Source of the DNA: Pseudo-nitzschia pungens
Taxonomy: Eukaryota; Bacillariophyta; Bacillariophyceae; Bacillariales; Bacillariaceae
Direction: 5' to 3'
DNA length: 64,000 nt
Assembly (NCBI GenBank): GCA_037355855.1
Contig: CM074765.1
Location: 310,001-374,000, forward strand
This document shows, in pieces, positions 35,220 to 46,379 of the stretch. The notes under the pieces are model-generated. The model did not search any database. It was not told the DNA's origin and was given only the letters and a program-made list of their open reading frames with translations. A program made the translations under genes and the position numbers. Position 1 is the stretch's first letter. Every line of letters begins with the position of its first letter.

Positions 35220-36069
35220 ATGGATCGATTGATTGATGTTGACGGGTATATCAACAACACCTGGTATCGTCCTTCATCGCATCGCATCATTGTACCATAG
35301 TGTCAATAATTTCAGTCTTATGCTATACGTTGGTAGTGTACACTGCGGTAGTGTATGTAGGTCGTAGATCCACTGCACCTAACTACGTATTGAGTATTGT
35401 GGCACCGAATCAATCGGATCAATACCGAACCCTACGGGACCGGAGTAGAGAGCTAGAATGCACGTCGGAAAACGATGAGGCTTTCGAATTTTATGGTCAT
35501 CAAAACGCGGCTGAACGATGACTGGAGTGAAACTCGCGATCCTGGTTGTGGAATCAATCAACAATTCAAAATGCAATGGGTATACTACGTGTAGACTAGG
35601 CGAAATCTCTCGGCTCTCCTCTGGACGAGGCATCTCTGCGCTTGCGTTTGGGACGAAGATCTCGAGCAATTGCGTAGTTTACCTTGGAATGAATCAGGCG
35701 GCGTTCTTTCAGACAACAAGGTCTATAATACAATGGCTATGGTATACTACGTGTCGACCGGGCGAGTTCTCCCGGCTGTCCTCCGAACGATGCATATTCA
35801 CTAGCAATCGAGACGACTGGAGGTCACGAAAAGCTTCCTCGCGATTAAGAGAGAAGAGTAGATCCCGAGAAATTGCTTTGCCTCGGAATGAATCGAATCA
35901 AATCAATCAGGCGTTCTTTGACGAGTCAAGAATGTGTCGATTTACAAATCCACGAAAGACTTCTTCAAATCAACAGTAGTGCAGAGGCACCAGAACTTTG
36001 TAGCAGAGAATTCTTTTTTTCTACGGTGCTCGCCGTTTTCAAACTTCTTCTCCACTATTCATAGGAGTG
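35220..36069. other. Intergenic region with diverged tandem copies
   Basis: No gene is supported between two converging genes. It includes two diverged copies of a block of about 170 bp at 35570-35930. AT content is average. Confidence 0.5.
35570..35930. repeat. Two diverged tandem copies of a ~170 bp unit
   Basis: Shared blocks in order are GGTATACTACGTGT (35579, 35743), then GGCGA, CTC(T/C)CGGCT, then TTG(C)..TTGG/CTCGGAATGAATC and finally AGGCG(GC)GTTCTTT. The second copy carries extra sequence between blocks. Confidence 0.7.
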
Positions 36070-39000
36070 TTATGATACAGGTACTGTAGTTGTTTTGTGA
36101 CACATTATTTGGTTCTTGATGAGAGTCGCACAGCAGCGCCGCGACGTTTCCCCCCCGTTGATGCCTGTCCCCCGATCGAGACCGGCTATCGCTCCGCCCC
36201 CACCGCTCCGTACGATCGCGAGGACGACGGCGGTCGCATCGCGGACGACGAGGATCGGACGACCAGCAGCGATGCCAGTTCCGTATCTCCGTGGGGGCGT
36301 GATTCCTGCCGAAAGCCGCCGCCGCCGCCGCGTTGTTGTCGTTGTCGCTGTCGCTGTTGCTGCCCACCACCCTTCGTGTTGGGCCCCCTGCCGTTTTCCC
36401 GACGGCGGCCGCAGGAGAATTCCAAAGGGAAATTCGACCAGCAGCGTGGCCACAAAGGACAGCGCAAAGGTGACCACCGTGATGGACACCAGTTCCATGA
36501 GGTACGTCGAGAGGCGAAAGACGATCTTTTCCCGTCCCTGCAAAAACCAGAGGTAAATCACGATCGGATGAATGAGATACGCCCCAAAGGACAAGTGGGC
36601 CAGCGGTGTCCAGATGCTCCAGCTCAGGATGCCACGGACGAGCCCCGTGACGGACCAAGTCTCCTGCGTGACGGCTTGGTCGTTTTCGTCGCCATTGTCG
36701 CCGTCGCCATTCTGGTCGTCGCCGAGGCACAGGTGCAGGAGGAGCGCGATGCAGACGGACCAGGCCGCGCGGCTGAATGCCGTGTAGACAAAGTTGGTGG
36801 CCGGGCTCCACAGCGATCCGCAATCGTGTCCCTGCAGCGGCGATTCGTTGAAGAGGCAGGCCCGTCTCGAATAGGCACCCGTCACGGTGGCAAAGGACAG
36901 GATGGCCAGGCCGCAGAGGGCCAGCACCATGCCGGCGTCGCGGTTGTTCTTCCACGACAACGACGGCGACGACGACATGGATGCTGCTGCCGATGGGCCT
37001 CCTCGGCTTTGGCTCCTCGACCGCCGGCGGGGCCAAAAGGCGACAAACATGCCCGCCAGGTAGGACTGGGCCCGCACGTGTGGCTTGGCGTATCCCTCGA
37101 CGTCAAAGAGAGCGACGGAGATGCCGTCGAAGGAGTTGACGCTCCAGCCCTGCGTGTAGGCCAGCGCCGCCGTCCCGACCACCGAGACCAGCCACAGCGC
37201 CACCGTGAGGTGCCGAGCCGCGGAACGGGACCGCTGGTAGAGGAGGACCAGCCAGGGAGCAAACAGACAAAAGAGCTGGACGTCGACCGCCAGATACCAC
37301 GAGTGGTAGAAGCAATTGGCCTCCGTCGGGGCACCCCAGGGCAGGAAATTGTTGACAAAGAGCAGATTGGTCCACCACAGTTGCTTGCAGGGTTCCAAAA
37401 AGTGTTCCCACTGGTACCAAAAGGGTCCGTGACCCATGTGGGGAGCCAGAAACATCCAGAATCCCAGGCAGCAAACGTACAGGGGCAGGATCCGGAGGAT
37501 CCGAAAAAAAATGACGGCCACGATGCGCAGGACTCCCACCAGCGCGCTCTTGTTGTTATTCTTGTTGTGACTGTTGTTGTTGTTGGAGTTGCCGCGGTGG
37601 TTGGTTGCCGGCAGCTTGCGCTGCAGCACGTACGCCGCCAGATACCCGCTGACGCACAAAAAGGTATCGACGGCGTACCGGGAGGAAAAGAGGAGCTGTC
37701 CCCAGAGGGTCGTGGTGAATCCCTCGGGCGGCAGAAAGTTTTGGGGGTTGAGGTAGCCGGCCCCCGTGGAGGACTGGATGGCCATGATGTGGGCCCCGAT
37801 GACCCACAGTATGCTCCCCACCCGGAGTCCGTCGAGGCAGGCGGTGGCCGACGACTGCCGGTGGGTGAGGCGACGAAGGTGCGCGCGGGCGTCCCAGGCG
37901 GACCGGAACCGATCGTCGCACAACCACCGCAACCACCGAGACCAACCGCACCGCGACTTTTTGCGAAGGATCGGGGCGGCGGGACGACCATCATCGAACG
38001 ACGACGAGGACGAATCGGATGACGACGAGGACGTCGACAGCATCATCGGTGAGGTGGAGGAGGAACACGAAGAGGATCCGTCCCCCGAGGCATCGTCGTT
38101 GTCGTTGGTATCATTGTCGTTGTCGTTTCGCTCCTGTTCAATGTCCCGGAATGGATTCGTTCCGGCGGAAGAAGAAGAAGACGCCGCCTTCCATCCTCCC
38201 TCGGTCGTCGTCGTCGTCATCCGATGACGGCGACGCCCCCGCCCTCGCGGCCCGCACGTCTCGACCAGCGTCAGAACCGCGCAGAGTCCCACCAACAGGC
38301 ACCAAATGGCAGCCGGCACCGGCTCCCAGTCCACCGCGTACTCCCCGCAGACCCAACCGGTTCCGAGGTACTTGCCGACGGCGGCGATCCGCCGGTGCAG
38401 CGTCACGTACTCGTCCAGGAGTTCCCCGAACAAGGCGTCCTCCGGATTGGCTTTGGCCGCCCGGAATCCCGCCGTCCGGACCCGCTCCACGAAATCGTTG
38501 GCCAGGACGTCCCTGGCCGAGCAGGCCGACACGACGCAGGCGGAGGCAAAGGTCAGCGAGTCGCGGCTGGTCCCGCCCGCGAGACAGACGTGAACCAGCG
38601 GATCCTCCGGTTCGCTGTTCAGCGAGAGGCACTCGTCGACGTTCCCGAGTCCCCCGCCGGCGTAGACCCAGGGCTGGGCGTCCAGGGAGAGGCGGCCCGA
38701 CAGATGCGAGGACGACTCGGTGGCGACCGCTAGCAGCTGGGTGGCGTTGCGGACCGGTTCCGTTGTCATTGCCATTTCCATTTCCATTTCCGTTGTCGTT
38801 TCCATTGTCATTTCGCCCCGGCCTCGGATGCCGGCGCTCTTGGGCATCGGCATTTGCATCGGCATCGGCTGCCGGAAAAAGTCCACCAGGCCGAGGTAGC
38901 ATTCCGTCGAGGTCAGGAGGGGATCCTTGTCGTCGTCGTCGTTGGGTCTGTTGGGGGCAATGCTCCAGAGGGGCTGGGGAGTCCAGCGATCCTCGATCAC

Positions 39001-39411
39001 GGTAGCGGCCGACAGCAGGGCATCGATGTCGTACGGATCGTCGTCGTCGTAGTTTTCTCGTTCTTCGTCGTCGTCCGTGGCATTGGAACGGAGATTCGCA
39101 TTCCCATTCCCATTCGCATTCCCATTCGAAGATAGAGTTCCATTGGCATGCTTTCGGAAAATGTGTTTTCGCTTTCTTGGCGTGTCCGACTTGAAACCGG
39201 AGGAATGGTTCGAGTCCGTTGCCATGAGTTCCGTTTCCGTTTCCGTTTGTGCTTCCGCTTGTGCTTGTGTTTCTGCTTCGGTGGCATTGGTGGGGGGCTC
39301 GAAACTCGCGCTCGCACCGGCAGCTTTCGATGATGGCGCGGGGAACCCACTAGCATCGCCCTCGTCCGAACCGGTGATGCCATTTGTGTGGGGTTCGGGG
39401 GAACCCATCAT
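36070..39411 (-). CDS. NRF-6-like multipass acyltransferase (acyltransferase family 3)
   Basis: 1113 residues from the ATG at 39411, intronless. The N-terminal 280 residues are low-complexity. A Cys-containing luminal domain follows (about 280-360: VDECLSLNS, VCLAGGT, TGWVCGEY), like the NRF domain of nose-resistant-to-fluoxetine proteins. After a membrane helix (about 365-385) and a Ser/Asp-rich loop comes the acyltransferase-3 domain (PF01757): LDGLRVGSILWVIGAH at about 524, then about nine more membrane helices, with HSWYLAVDVQLF near 700 holding the characteristic conserved residues, and AHLSFGAYLIHPIVIY near 950. This family moves acyl groups across or onto lipids and glycans in a membrane; the substrate here is unknown. 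The last ~110 residues lose codon bias and may be out of frame or a poorly conserved tail. Confidence 0.85.
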   Translation of the reverse strand: MMGSPEPHTNGITGSDEGDASGFPAPSSKAAGASASFEPPTNATEAETQAQAEAQTETETELMATDSNHSSGFKSDTPRKRKHIFRKHANGTLSSNGNANGNGNANLRSNATDDDEERENYDDDDPYDIDALLSAATVIEDRWTPQPLWSIAPNRPNDDDDKDPLLTSTECYLGLVDFFRQPMPMQMPMPKSAGIRGRGEMTMETTTEMEMEMAMTTEPVRNATQLLAVATESSSHLSGRLSLDAQPWVYAGGGLGNVDECLSLNSEPEDPLVHVCLAGGTSRDSLTFASACVVSACSARDVLANDFVERVRTAGFRAAKANPEDALFGELLDEYVTLHRRIAAVGKYLGTGWVCGEYAVDWEPVPAAIWCLLVGLCAVLTLVETCGPRGRGRRRHRMTTTTTEGGWKAASSSSSAGTNPFRDIEQERNDNDNDTNDNDDASGDGSSSCSSSTSPMMLSTSSSSSDSSSSSFDDGRPAAPILRKKSRCGWSRWLRWLCDDRFRSAWDARAHLRRLTHRQSSATACLDGLRVGSILWVIGAHIMAIQSSTGAGYLNPQNFLPPEGFTTTLWGQLLFSSRYAVDTFLCVSGYLAAYVLQRKLPATNHRGNSNNNNSHNKNNNKSALVGVLRIVAVIFFRILRILPLYVCCLGFWMFLAPHMGHGPFWYQWEHFLEPCKQLWWTNLLFVNNFLPWGAPTEANCFYHSWYLAVDVQLFCLFAPWLVLLYQRSRSAARHLTVALWLVSVVGTAALAYTQGWSVNSFDGISVALFDVEGYAKPHVRAQSYLAGMFVAFWPRRRSRSQSRGGPSAAASMSSSPSLSWKNNRDAGMVLALCGLAILSFATVTGAYSRRACLFNESPLQGHDCGSLWSPATNFVYTAFSRAAWSVCIALLLHLCLGDDQNGDGDNGDENDQAVTQETWSVTGLVRGILSWSIWTPLAHLSFGAYLIHPIVIYLWFLQGREKIVFRLSTYLMELVSITVVTFALSFVATLLVEFPFGILLRPPSGKRQGAQHEGWWAATATATTTTTRRRRRLSAGITPPRRYGTGIAAGRPILVVRDATAVVLAIVRSGGGGAIAGLDRGTGINGGETSRRCCATLIKNQIMCHKTTTVPVS

Positions 39412-39933
39412 TGCTGTTTGTTGTTGTCTTCGACGGAGTACTAGTTCGTAATCAGTGGAAGTAATTGGTAGGCAGAGGTATGCAATTGGAATACAAGTAC
39501 GAACAAGTGTGTTGTACTTTTAAACTGCTTTTGTGAAGTAAGATTTACTTGTACGTAGCCGGCACGACCCACACGTACAGTAACAATGATCTTCGGGTTA
39601 GAACGGTGGTAAGGTTACTGTAAGGAAGGGTAAGGTATGAAAGGTTACGAGTGCGTAAGCTGTAGCAACTTCGATTATGTTTCTTATTTATTTTGAGATT
39701 GTTGAAGTGTTCGAACCGAAAACGCGACCGACGTCGAAGGCCGAATTGATAAGCTCGGGTTGTTGCGACAGCTGGTACAAGTACTTAGTTGGAAGGTGAT
39801 GGAGGGAACCGCTACTTTTTTGGTCACTCTTTCGATTCATTCATTCCTGCGACCGAAATGCGTTGCGGACGCCGGATCGAGCATCGAGCCCAAAACGATC
39901 ATTTTTCAAATCCATGACTTACACAAGATTCTT

Positions 39934-39966
39934 ACCGGTAAGGTTACTCGTACAAGTAAGGTTACG
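39934..39966. repeat. Two adjacent copies of the dispersed GTAAGGTTAC word
   Basis: ACCGGTAAGGTTACTCG is followed directly by TACAAGTAAGGTTACG. This is the clearest local example of a word found in many spacers of the window. Confidence 0.8.
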
Positions 39967-40200
39967 CAGAATCTTCCGTTCCGGAGACTCGTTGTTTCAC
40001 TTATCTTCCATTCGGAGAACAAGGGAAGCGACAACGATTTACGAACAATTTCAAAATTATTATTTTGGAGACTTGCGTGGCGGCGAGTGAGAAAGAGAAA
40101 CCATCGGTGAAACGTGATTGGACCGGACCCGGTCGGAGTCTCAAATACGCGACAACGGATGGAACACGACTGCATTACGTCGATTCCGATCCTTCCTTCC

Positions 40201-40225
40201 GTCACGTCACGTCACGTCACGTCAC
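40201..40225. repeat. Pentanucleotide repeat (GTCAC)5
   Basis: Five perfect GTCAC units, preceded by a partial one. Confidence 0.95.
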
Positions 40226-40504
40226 GCACCGTGGATGGATCTCACCGAATCTTCGTGGAACCAATTGCGTTTTCGGACGAAGGATTGGAAACACAAAGAT
40301 ATAACCCCTACTATTCATACCGGTATCGCACGTGAAGGGTCTACACCCCAAAAATTTTGGTTGCAAGCGGGCATTTTAATGATATCCGGGCCCAGCTGAG
40401 GCAATACCGGTACCACGAAGAAGTAGTAGTAGTAAGACTTGGCAGAAACGTGGAAGCAACCATGAGATACGGTAGGCTTTTGGTCGACATTCGACACTCT
40501 TCTC

Positions 40505-41160
40505 TATTCAATAGTACTACTAGTACTAGTAGATACTACTACTTCACCCTATACTAGGACTACTACGGTGCTGAATGTTGGTGGTCGAGATCATACTACT
40601 AGTAGTACTAGTACTTGCTTGCTGCTGATGCTGCCGCTGCCGAGAGTAACCTCAAGTTACCAGCTAGTAGTAAGGTTCTTCTGCCTCTCCTGTTCTTGGA
40701 TTAGTTGTGCTGCCACCATATGGCGCCGGCAGTGCTCCTCGCTCTTACAGAACCACCAGCAAGATTACTCAACCGACCGATCGATGGACATGCAGAGGAG
40801 CAACAAGAAGAAGATAGTGGAGCTCGTCGTCGTGTCTATTGCCAGCAGCACCTGTAACATCAAACCACCAATACTACGTGACGGTCCCGTGCTACTACTA
40901 ACTCAATCAGCACAACACATTTCTCTGTCTTCCATTGCTCTTTTTCGATACAGCGGCAGGGCTTCTGATTACTTTACAGCAGTTGTTGGCAACAAAATGT
41001 ACGACATCGTCCAAGAATGCCCTGCAGGTCCTCGCTTTTGTTGTCGCATTCTCTCATACGACGGTCGGCGTGCAAACACGGTCCTCCTCGCTCTCGAATG
41101 TCGTCCTACTACTAGTAGTACTAGTACTACTTCGTAACGAGTAGTACTAGTAGTAGTACT
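40505..41160. repeat. ACTAGT/TAGTAG-rich island 3
   Basis: ACTAGTACTAGTAG words cluster at the two edges (40510-40535, 40592-40612 and 41106-41160), with less biased sequence between them. The edge clustering could reflect the termini of an inserted unit, but I found no clear target-site duplication. Confidence 0.6.
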
Positions 41161-42803
41161 GCCATTTGGTGTGTCTGCTACTACAGGAGTCTGCTGCTTC
41201 CTCGGTCGTCAAACGCAACGGGTGATCCAAGCGTTCCGACAGCGGGCGCGATGTTCAATCCTCGTTGTGTTTGTTTTCCAAACTCTCCGACAGGGTTGTT
41301 GAAACGGGAGAAAGTTTCGTTTCGAAGAAAGTGATATCACGCAACCGTGACGGTTTTCTTGGCGGAACAAATAAATAAGGTTCGCGCCACGGTTCATGCT
41401 GCCGTAAGTTACGATGCATTCGAATTCCAACGTTCCAACTCGGAAGGTGAACAAAGTCCGAACTCCTCATTCTCTTCCACTTGGTGGTGGGGTGGAAACT
41501 CCTAGAAAGGTTACTACTGCCCGGGCACGGGGTTGGTGATCCCCCTCCGCAAAATTGCGTGCCATCCTATCCATCCATCCAGACGGTTCCGTTCGGTTCG
41601 GTTCCATTCCATGCCAACGTCACGACGCACCGGTAAATTATCCAAACGGTTCCGTCAAATGTCGCCTTCCCTGCGAACCGCACGCCATTCTTTCGCGCTC
41701 GAACAATTCTGACGGTGCGTTCGAAACCGCGGTGGGTCGAACGAATTGTTCGTGATCGCGACACCAACACGGTAAGTTAACCTGCCTTACTATTGGAGGG
41801 ACACAAACACGGAGCGACGCAGACCGTGGCCGTTCGTCGCGACGATTCTGCTGACTCGTCGCTGCCATTTCGGAACCGGTCTCTCATCCCCTCACCGGCG
41901 ACGAAGAGGACGACGGCGATGACGACGACGAGGGTTTTTTTTCGCTACATCTGCGTAGCAGATGGCAATCGCCGGCACGAATGAATGAATGTAGGAATGT
42001 AGGAATGAATGAATGAATGAATCATGATCGTTGGTGTTACTGGCACAACGCCTTCCTGACACGGCAATCTTGTTCGTAGCCGCATCGCTACGTACAGACG
42101 GATGACTGATACATAAGTTACCGTGCTCGTACTGTTGATGGATTATTCTATTGTCATCATCATTCTTTCGGTTTCCTCACTCCGTGGTCATCTCGCGTTG
42201 ATGGTGGTCCGGTCGCCCATCATTCACATCTGTTTTTAGTGTTTAGCGATGACGCATTCGGGAGAAGTAGGAAGAAGTTGGGTGCGTATGATTGGTGACT
42301 CGGTAGTGGCGTGTCTTCGAAAAGAACGGCGCATCGTCAGTCCAGGATGTGTGTTTCGCAACATACTGGTACTCAATAATTAAATCTTACTCAATACTCG
42401 TAGACTAGAAAACGCAGTAGACTGCATACTGGTAGCTTACCATGCCGTCCCGTACCATACCTGTAGAAAAGTTCCACCGCTTCGTGTACAAAACTGCTGA
42501 GTGGATCGGAAATACGGTACGGTAATGATTTTAACTTACTGAGTGAGTTTGTGAATGAGTTTGCGAATGAGTTAGTCGTGCCTTGCCGTGTCGCGATGTG
42601 CCAACCCAAGATTTTGCCGCGGTGGTATCCTTTTTTTTTTCTCGCATCGCGGGATTGTGCGAGGGAGAAACCCATCATCCTTTTTTTCGATGAAAATTTG
42701 CATACCACTCCAACATCTCACAAAATCAAATTGGCTCTCCAACAAACCAGACAACCAAACAAACCAAACAATCCAAACCAACCAAAACCCAAACATTTCC
42801 ACC

Positions 42804-43609
42804 ATGATGAAGTTCACTGCCGCCATCCTCTCCGCCGCCCTCTTCGGATCCGCCGCCGCCTTTGCCCCGGTCCAAACCTACAAGGCCTCTTCCGCCCTCT
42901 CATCCGCCGCCGTCGATGAGTTGGTCGGAGCCCTCGAACCCGTTGGCTTCTGGGATCCTCTCGGATTCGCCGCCAAGGCCGATGACATGACCCTCCGCCG
43001 ATACCGCGAGGCCGAGCTCACCCATGGACGCGTTGCCAGTAAGTACTAATCAACACACGCACCGCACGCAGACGATGACGATCACCAAGACGTGCGAAAC
43101 AGCCGCAATGATGTTTGTGACGGATTCAATGACTCACTCACTCACTCACGATTCTTGTCTTGTCTTGTCTTGTTTTGTCACCGCGTTTGTCACACGCAAC
43201 AGTGCTCGCCACTGTCGGATTCCTCGTCGGAGAAGCCGTCGAGGGATCCTCCTTCTTGTTCGACGCCCAGGTCTCCGGACCCGCCATCACCCACCTCTCC
43301 CAGGTCCCCACCGGATTCTGGTTGGCCCTCACCATTGCCATCGGTGCCGCCGAGCAAAAGCGTGCCACCATCGGATGGGTCGAACCCGAGAACGTCCCCT
43401 TCGACAAACCCGGATTGCTCCGCGAGGGATACACCCCTGGAGACATCGGATTCGATCCCCTCGGCCTCAAGCCCACCGATCCGGAGGAACTCCGCATCAT
43501 GCAGACCAAGGAGCTCCAGAACGGACGCCTCGCCATGCTCGCCGCCGCCGGATTCATGGCCCAGGAATTGGTCGACGGAAAGGGAATCATCGAGCACTTC
43601 ACCGCCTAA
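42804..43609 (+). CDS. Fucoxanthin chlorophyll a/c-binding antenna protein (Lhc family), two exons
   Basis: 213 residues. The N-terminus MMKFTAAILSAALFGSAAAF-APVQ is a bipartite plastid presequence with the ASAFAP-like Phe at the cleavage point. The mature protein is a three-helix light-harvesting protein. Helix A carries the generic ELTHGRVAML motif and helix C carries ELQNGRLAMLAAAGF, both with the Glu and Arg that ligate and bridge chlorophyll; GFWDPLGF and GFDPLG precede them. Exon 1 is 42804-43038, with a GTAAGT donor. Exon 2 is 43203-43609, after a CGCAACAG acceptor, in phase 1. The 164-bp intron falls exactly within the ELTHGRVA|ML motif. It harvests blue-green light in the thylakoid and passes energy to the photosystems. 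Whether it is Lhcf, Lhcr or another subfamily needs a tree. A CCACC precedes the start. Confidence 0.95.
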
Positions 43610-44420
43610 AAAAACAAACGGATGGACTCTTCTCACCCACCAACACGGAGAGAAGAAGAAACTACGAACCAGAGAACAATAATGATCCGTTCGAGGCTCG
43701 ATCCATTCGTCGGTTCGGACGAAAGGAATCGACGACGCGCTCACAAGCGAAGGCATAGAAACAGGCAAAGGCAAACCACAGCACCGCGAGGAGCGATTGC
43801 GACAAAGACAAATCATCATTACGTCTTGCGCATTCGAGAATCAATTTTGAAACCAACGTATTACGACTGTAAATAGTGTAATATCAATTATAATGAAACA
43901 AAAAAAAAAATTAGCACACACAAGGAATGCTGTCGTTTAGCAATGTTCGTAGCGCATCAATTTCTGGGAAGATTTCCCATCGTTGACAAGAAATGATTTG
44001 TTAGTGTCACAGAAGGAAGTGGTGTGAAATAGCAACAACCACGGAAGACTCCAACGAACTATGCGCGTGGATGGTAATCGGTCGATCTCGGTGTTACATC
44101 TCAGCGCATCGTCCGCGGCGAAACTATTGTCTCGATCATCGAATGATTCCCGTTGCAGCAGTACGGTACCGTGGTTGGTTCCGCACGCTCACGAAACCAA
44201 TCCGCACGAATGCGAAACGAATGGATCGTAGTGCGTCCGCGGGGAAGAGGACCATTGTACCATTCTCATTCCAAAGAATACTATATCTATTAATATGTGT
44301 GTGTGTGTGTTTCATAATAGTGATGCTATTCGTGTCGCAAAAGAATTTTCCCGGTCGTCCTCTCTGGCACTCTCGCTCGGATTCGGATTATTATCCTCAC
44401 ACCCACTCTCGCTCTCGCTC
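43610..44420. other. 3' region of antenna gene and spacer
   Basis: Likely 3' UTR up to about 43900, where an AT-rich stretch and an A10 run occur. Then spacer to the end of the farnesyltransferase gene. A GT dinucleotide run is at 44297-44311. No gene seen. Confidence 0.5.
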
Positions 44421-46379
44421 TCACTCCCACTCCGTGTCCAGAATGGCCGCCACCCGCTCGATCTTGATGTTGTAGAGGGGATGGGTCGCCCCCACGATGG
44501 TTTGCACCGGATCCCCGAATCCCTCGTCTGGGCCGCCACAGGCATCGCCAGCGCCATCGTCAGTTCCATTGTCGTTTCCGGCTGGCTCGTTGGCATTTTG
44601 TCGGCTGTAGTGCTGGGCAATCGACAATCCGCTGAGGTTGTAGCACGTGTGGTAAAAGTCCCGCGGCTTGCTGGGTTTGTCTCGCAGGCCCCCCGTGATT
44701 TCCTGCGCGCAGAGAAGAATGTACCGCTCCAGCAAAAAGACATCGTACAAGAGCGGAAAGGGAAGGTCGGGTGTTGGCGATTCTGTTTCCGCTGCGGATG
44801 CGGATGCCCTGTACCGCGCCAACCAGGGATCCTCGTCGTCGTCATCGCCATCGCCATCGTCGTATTCCCCACCGTTGCGGAGGTCGCTTCCGTCGAGGAA
44901 GCCGCAGGCGCTGCTGGCAATCGCTGTGGCTCCCCCCTGCCAAAAGGAATAACACCCGTCGACCAGCTTGTTGGAGCGTCCCGAAAAGCCTCCCTCGTAG
45001 GTGTTTTGCCGGCGGGACAGCCATCCGAGGAGGGCTTTCACGTCCAGGGCGTGCTCGCTTGCACCATCGTCGCCGTCATTGTTATTGTCATTGCCATTGC
45101 CACGAGAGGGCCAGTGGTCGTGCAGCGCTCCCAGCAGCTTGAGCGCGGCCACGGCGCACAGCGTGTAGCCCCCGTGGGCCTCGGCAAAGGGCTCCCCGCC
45201 GATGCCCCCCTCGTAGGTCTGGCAGGCCCGGACGAAATCCACTACTTTTGGCCTTCCCAGGACCGTGTGCCGCCGCACGCGATTGCCATTGCCATCGCTG
45301 TTGCTTCCCTTTTTTGGTTGGGTCAGAATGCCCAGCAGCTTGGAGCAGCAGGCAATCGTGTAGGTGGCCCGGACGTCGACCTCCCCGTCGTGCTGCATCC
45401 GGTATCCCCCCGTGTCTGGAACCTGCAGCGATGTCATCCAGCGATAGAGGGGGATCCGGATCTCGCGGAGCATCCGCTTGGCGCGCTGCGAGTAGTGGAG
45501 ATTGCTGTACGAGGAATCGTCGCAATCGTTGTCGTTATCGTCGTTATTGTAATTTTCGCTGTTCGTCTTCGAGGCGGCCGACAAAGGACCGGTGGGAGGT
45601 TGCAGCGGGTCGTGCTGCTGTTTGGGATTCTCTGCTTGGTCGCTCTCGTCGTCGTCATCCGCCCCGTCATCCTTCTCTTCGGGGCACGTCGCCAGGATGC
45701 ACAGGGCCAACACGGCCGCGTACGTCGTGGCGGCGTGGGCCATTTGTCCCGGTCCGCCCCCGAATCCACCGCAGTAGTAACGGGGTTCCTCCCCGTCCCG
45801 GACCTCGTCGTCCTCGTGCGGCCGAAAGTACAGCTCGTCGCAGTCGTTGTCGCAATCTTGTTTCGGAACAATTCCCGGCACCTTGGATTTGAGAGTGTGA
45901 TAGCCCTGCCAGCAATCCTCCAGCGTCGACACCATGCTGGCCCCGTCCTGGGGGGTGATCCACCTTCGAGCCCTGGTTTTGTTGCTGCCACTATCACTGC
46001 TGCCGCCGCCGCTCTCGGTAGGTTCGTCCGACAGCAGGTCGTATCCGTGGAGGCACCAGTAGAGCATCCAGGGCCGGCTCGAATCCAGGCTCACAAAACC
46101 AGCCTTGAGGGGCTTGCGCCAGACTCCCTCCAGGTAGGCCCGGTGCTGGGGACGGAGGAGCCGGATCCAGTGGGAGGGCTTTTCGGTCTCTTCCGGAGGG
46201 ATGTTTTGCTTGAGCAAACCGACGCGGTGGAGCTGCTCCTTCTGATGCGCCGGGAGCGTCGACAGGTCCACAAAGAACGGCTGGCATTCCTTTTCGGTCT
46301 TTTTCTGGAGGATGGTCGATTCCGTGTCCACCAGGCAAAAGAGAGGGGGCTTGTTGCTGTTGCTGCTGCTGTTGCTCAT
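44421..46379 (-). CDS. FNTB: Protein farnesyltransferase beta subunit
   Basis: 652 residues, intronless, from the ATG at 46379. Alpha-alpha toroid repeats of prenyltransferase beta subunits are clear: SSRPWMLYWCLHGYDLL, YCGGFGGGPGQMAHAATTYAA, VDVRATYTIACC, YEGGIGGEPFAEAHGGYT, YEGGFSGRSNKLVDGCYSFWQGG and DFYHTCYNLSGLSIAQHYS. The zinc ligands are all present: Asp and Cys of DGCYSFW (about 473 and 475) and His of DFYHTCY (about 577). RDKPSKPRDFYH and HPLYNI place it with farnesyl- rather than geranylgeranyltransferases. With an alpha subunit it attaches farnesyl to CaaX-box proteins in the cytosol. It is about 200 residues longer than animal homologues because of Asn/Asp/Gly-rich inserts between the helices (near 240-285, 350-365, 430-445 and 490-515). 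Confidence 0.93.
   Translation of the reverse strand: MSNSSSNSNKPPLFCLVDTESTILQKKTEKECQPFFVDLSTLPAHQKEQLHRVGLLKQNIPPEETEKPSHWIRLLRPQHRAYLEGVWRKPLKAGFVSLDSSRPWMLYWCLHGYDLLSDEPTESGGGSSDSGSNKTRARRWITPQDGASMVSTLEDCWQGYHTLKSKVPGIVPKQDCDNDCDELYFRPHEDDEVRDGEEPRYYCGGFGGGPGQMAHAATTYAAVLALCILATCPEEKDDGADDDDESDQAENPKQQHDPLQPPTGPLSAASKTNSENYNNDDNDNDCDDSSYSNLHYSQRAKRMLREIRIPLYRWMTSLQVPDTGGYRMQHDGEVDVRATYTIACCSKLLGILTQPKKGSNSDGNGNRVRRHTVLGRPKVVDFVRACQTYEGGIGGEPFAEAHGGYTLCAVAALKLLGALHDHWPSRGNGNDNNNDGDDGASEHALDVKALLGWLSRRQNTYEGGFSGRSNKLVDGCYSFWQGGATAIASSACGFLDGSDLRNGGEYDDGDGDDDDEDPWLARYRASASAAETESPTPDLPFPLLYDVFLLERYILLCAQEITGGLRDKPSKPRDFYHTCYNLSGLSIAQHYSRQNANEPAGNDNGTDDGAGDACGGPDEGFGDPVQTIVGATHPLYNIKIERVAAILDTEWE

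Larger units (their letters stand above)
39412..42803. other. 3.4 kb gene-poor divergent region
   Basis: No supported gene between the acyltransferase and the antenna gene. It contains several copies of GTAAGGTTAC-like words (39610, 39655, 39938, 39957, 41510), a (GTCAC)5 repeat at 40201-40225, an ACTAGT island at about 40505-41160, and GAATGAATG repeats near 41985-42022. The last ~80 bases before 42804 are rich in CAAAC/CCAAA words and are likely the 5' UTR of the antenna gene. Confidence 0.5.

Noticed and set aside
36097..38022. 641-codon open frame on the + strand
   Set aside because: It lies exactly antisense to the acyltransferase-3 domain. Its residues are Arg/Pro/Gly-rich with no domain, as expected opposite G/C-biased codons.
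40568..41137. 189-codon open frame inside ACTAGT island 3
   Set aside because: No codon bias, ends in Ser/Thr runs made by the repeat words, no recognisable domain.
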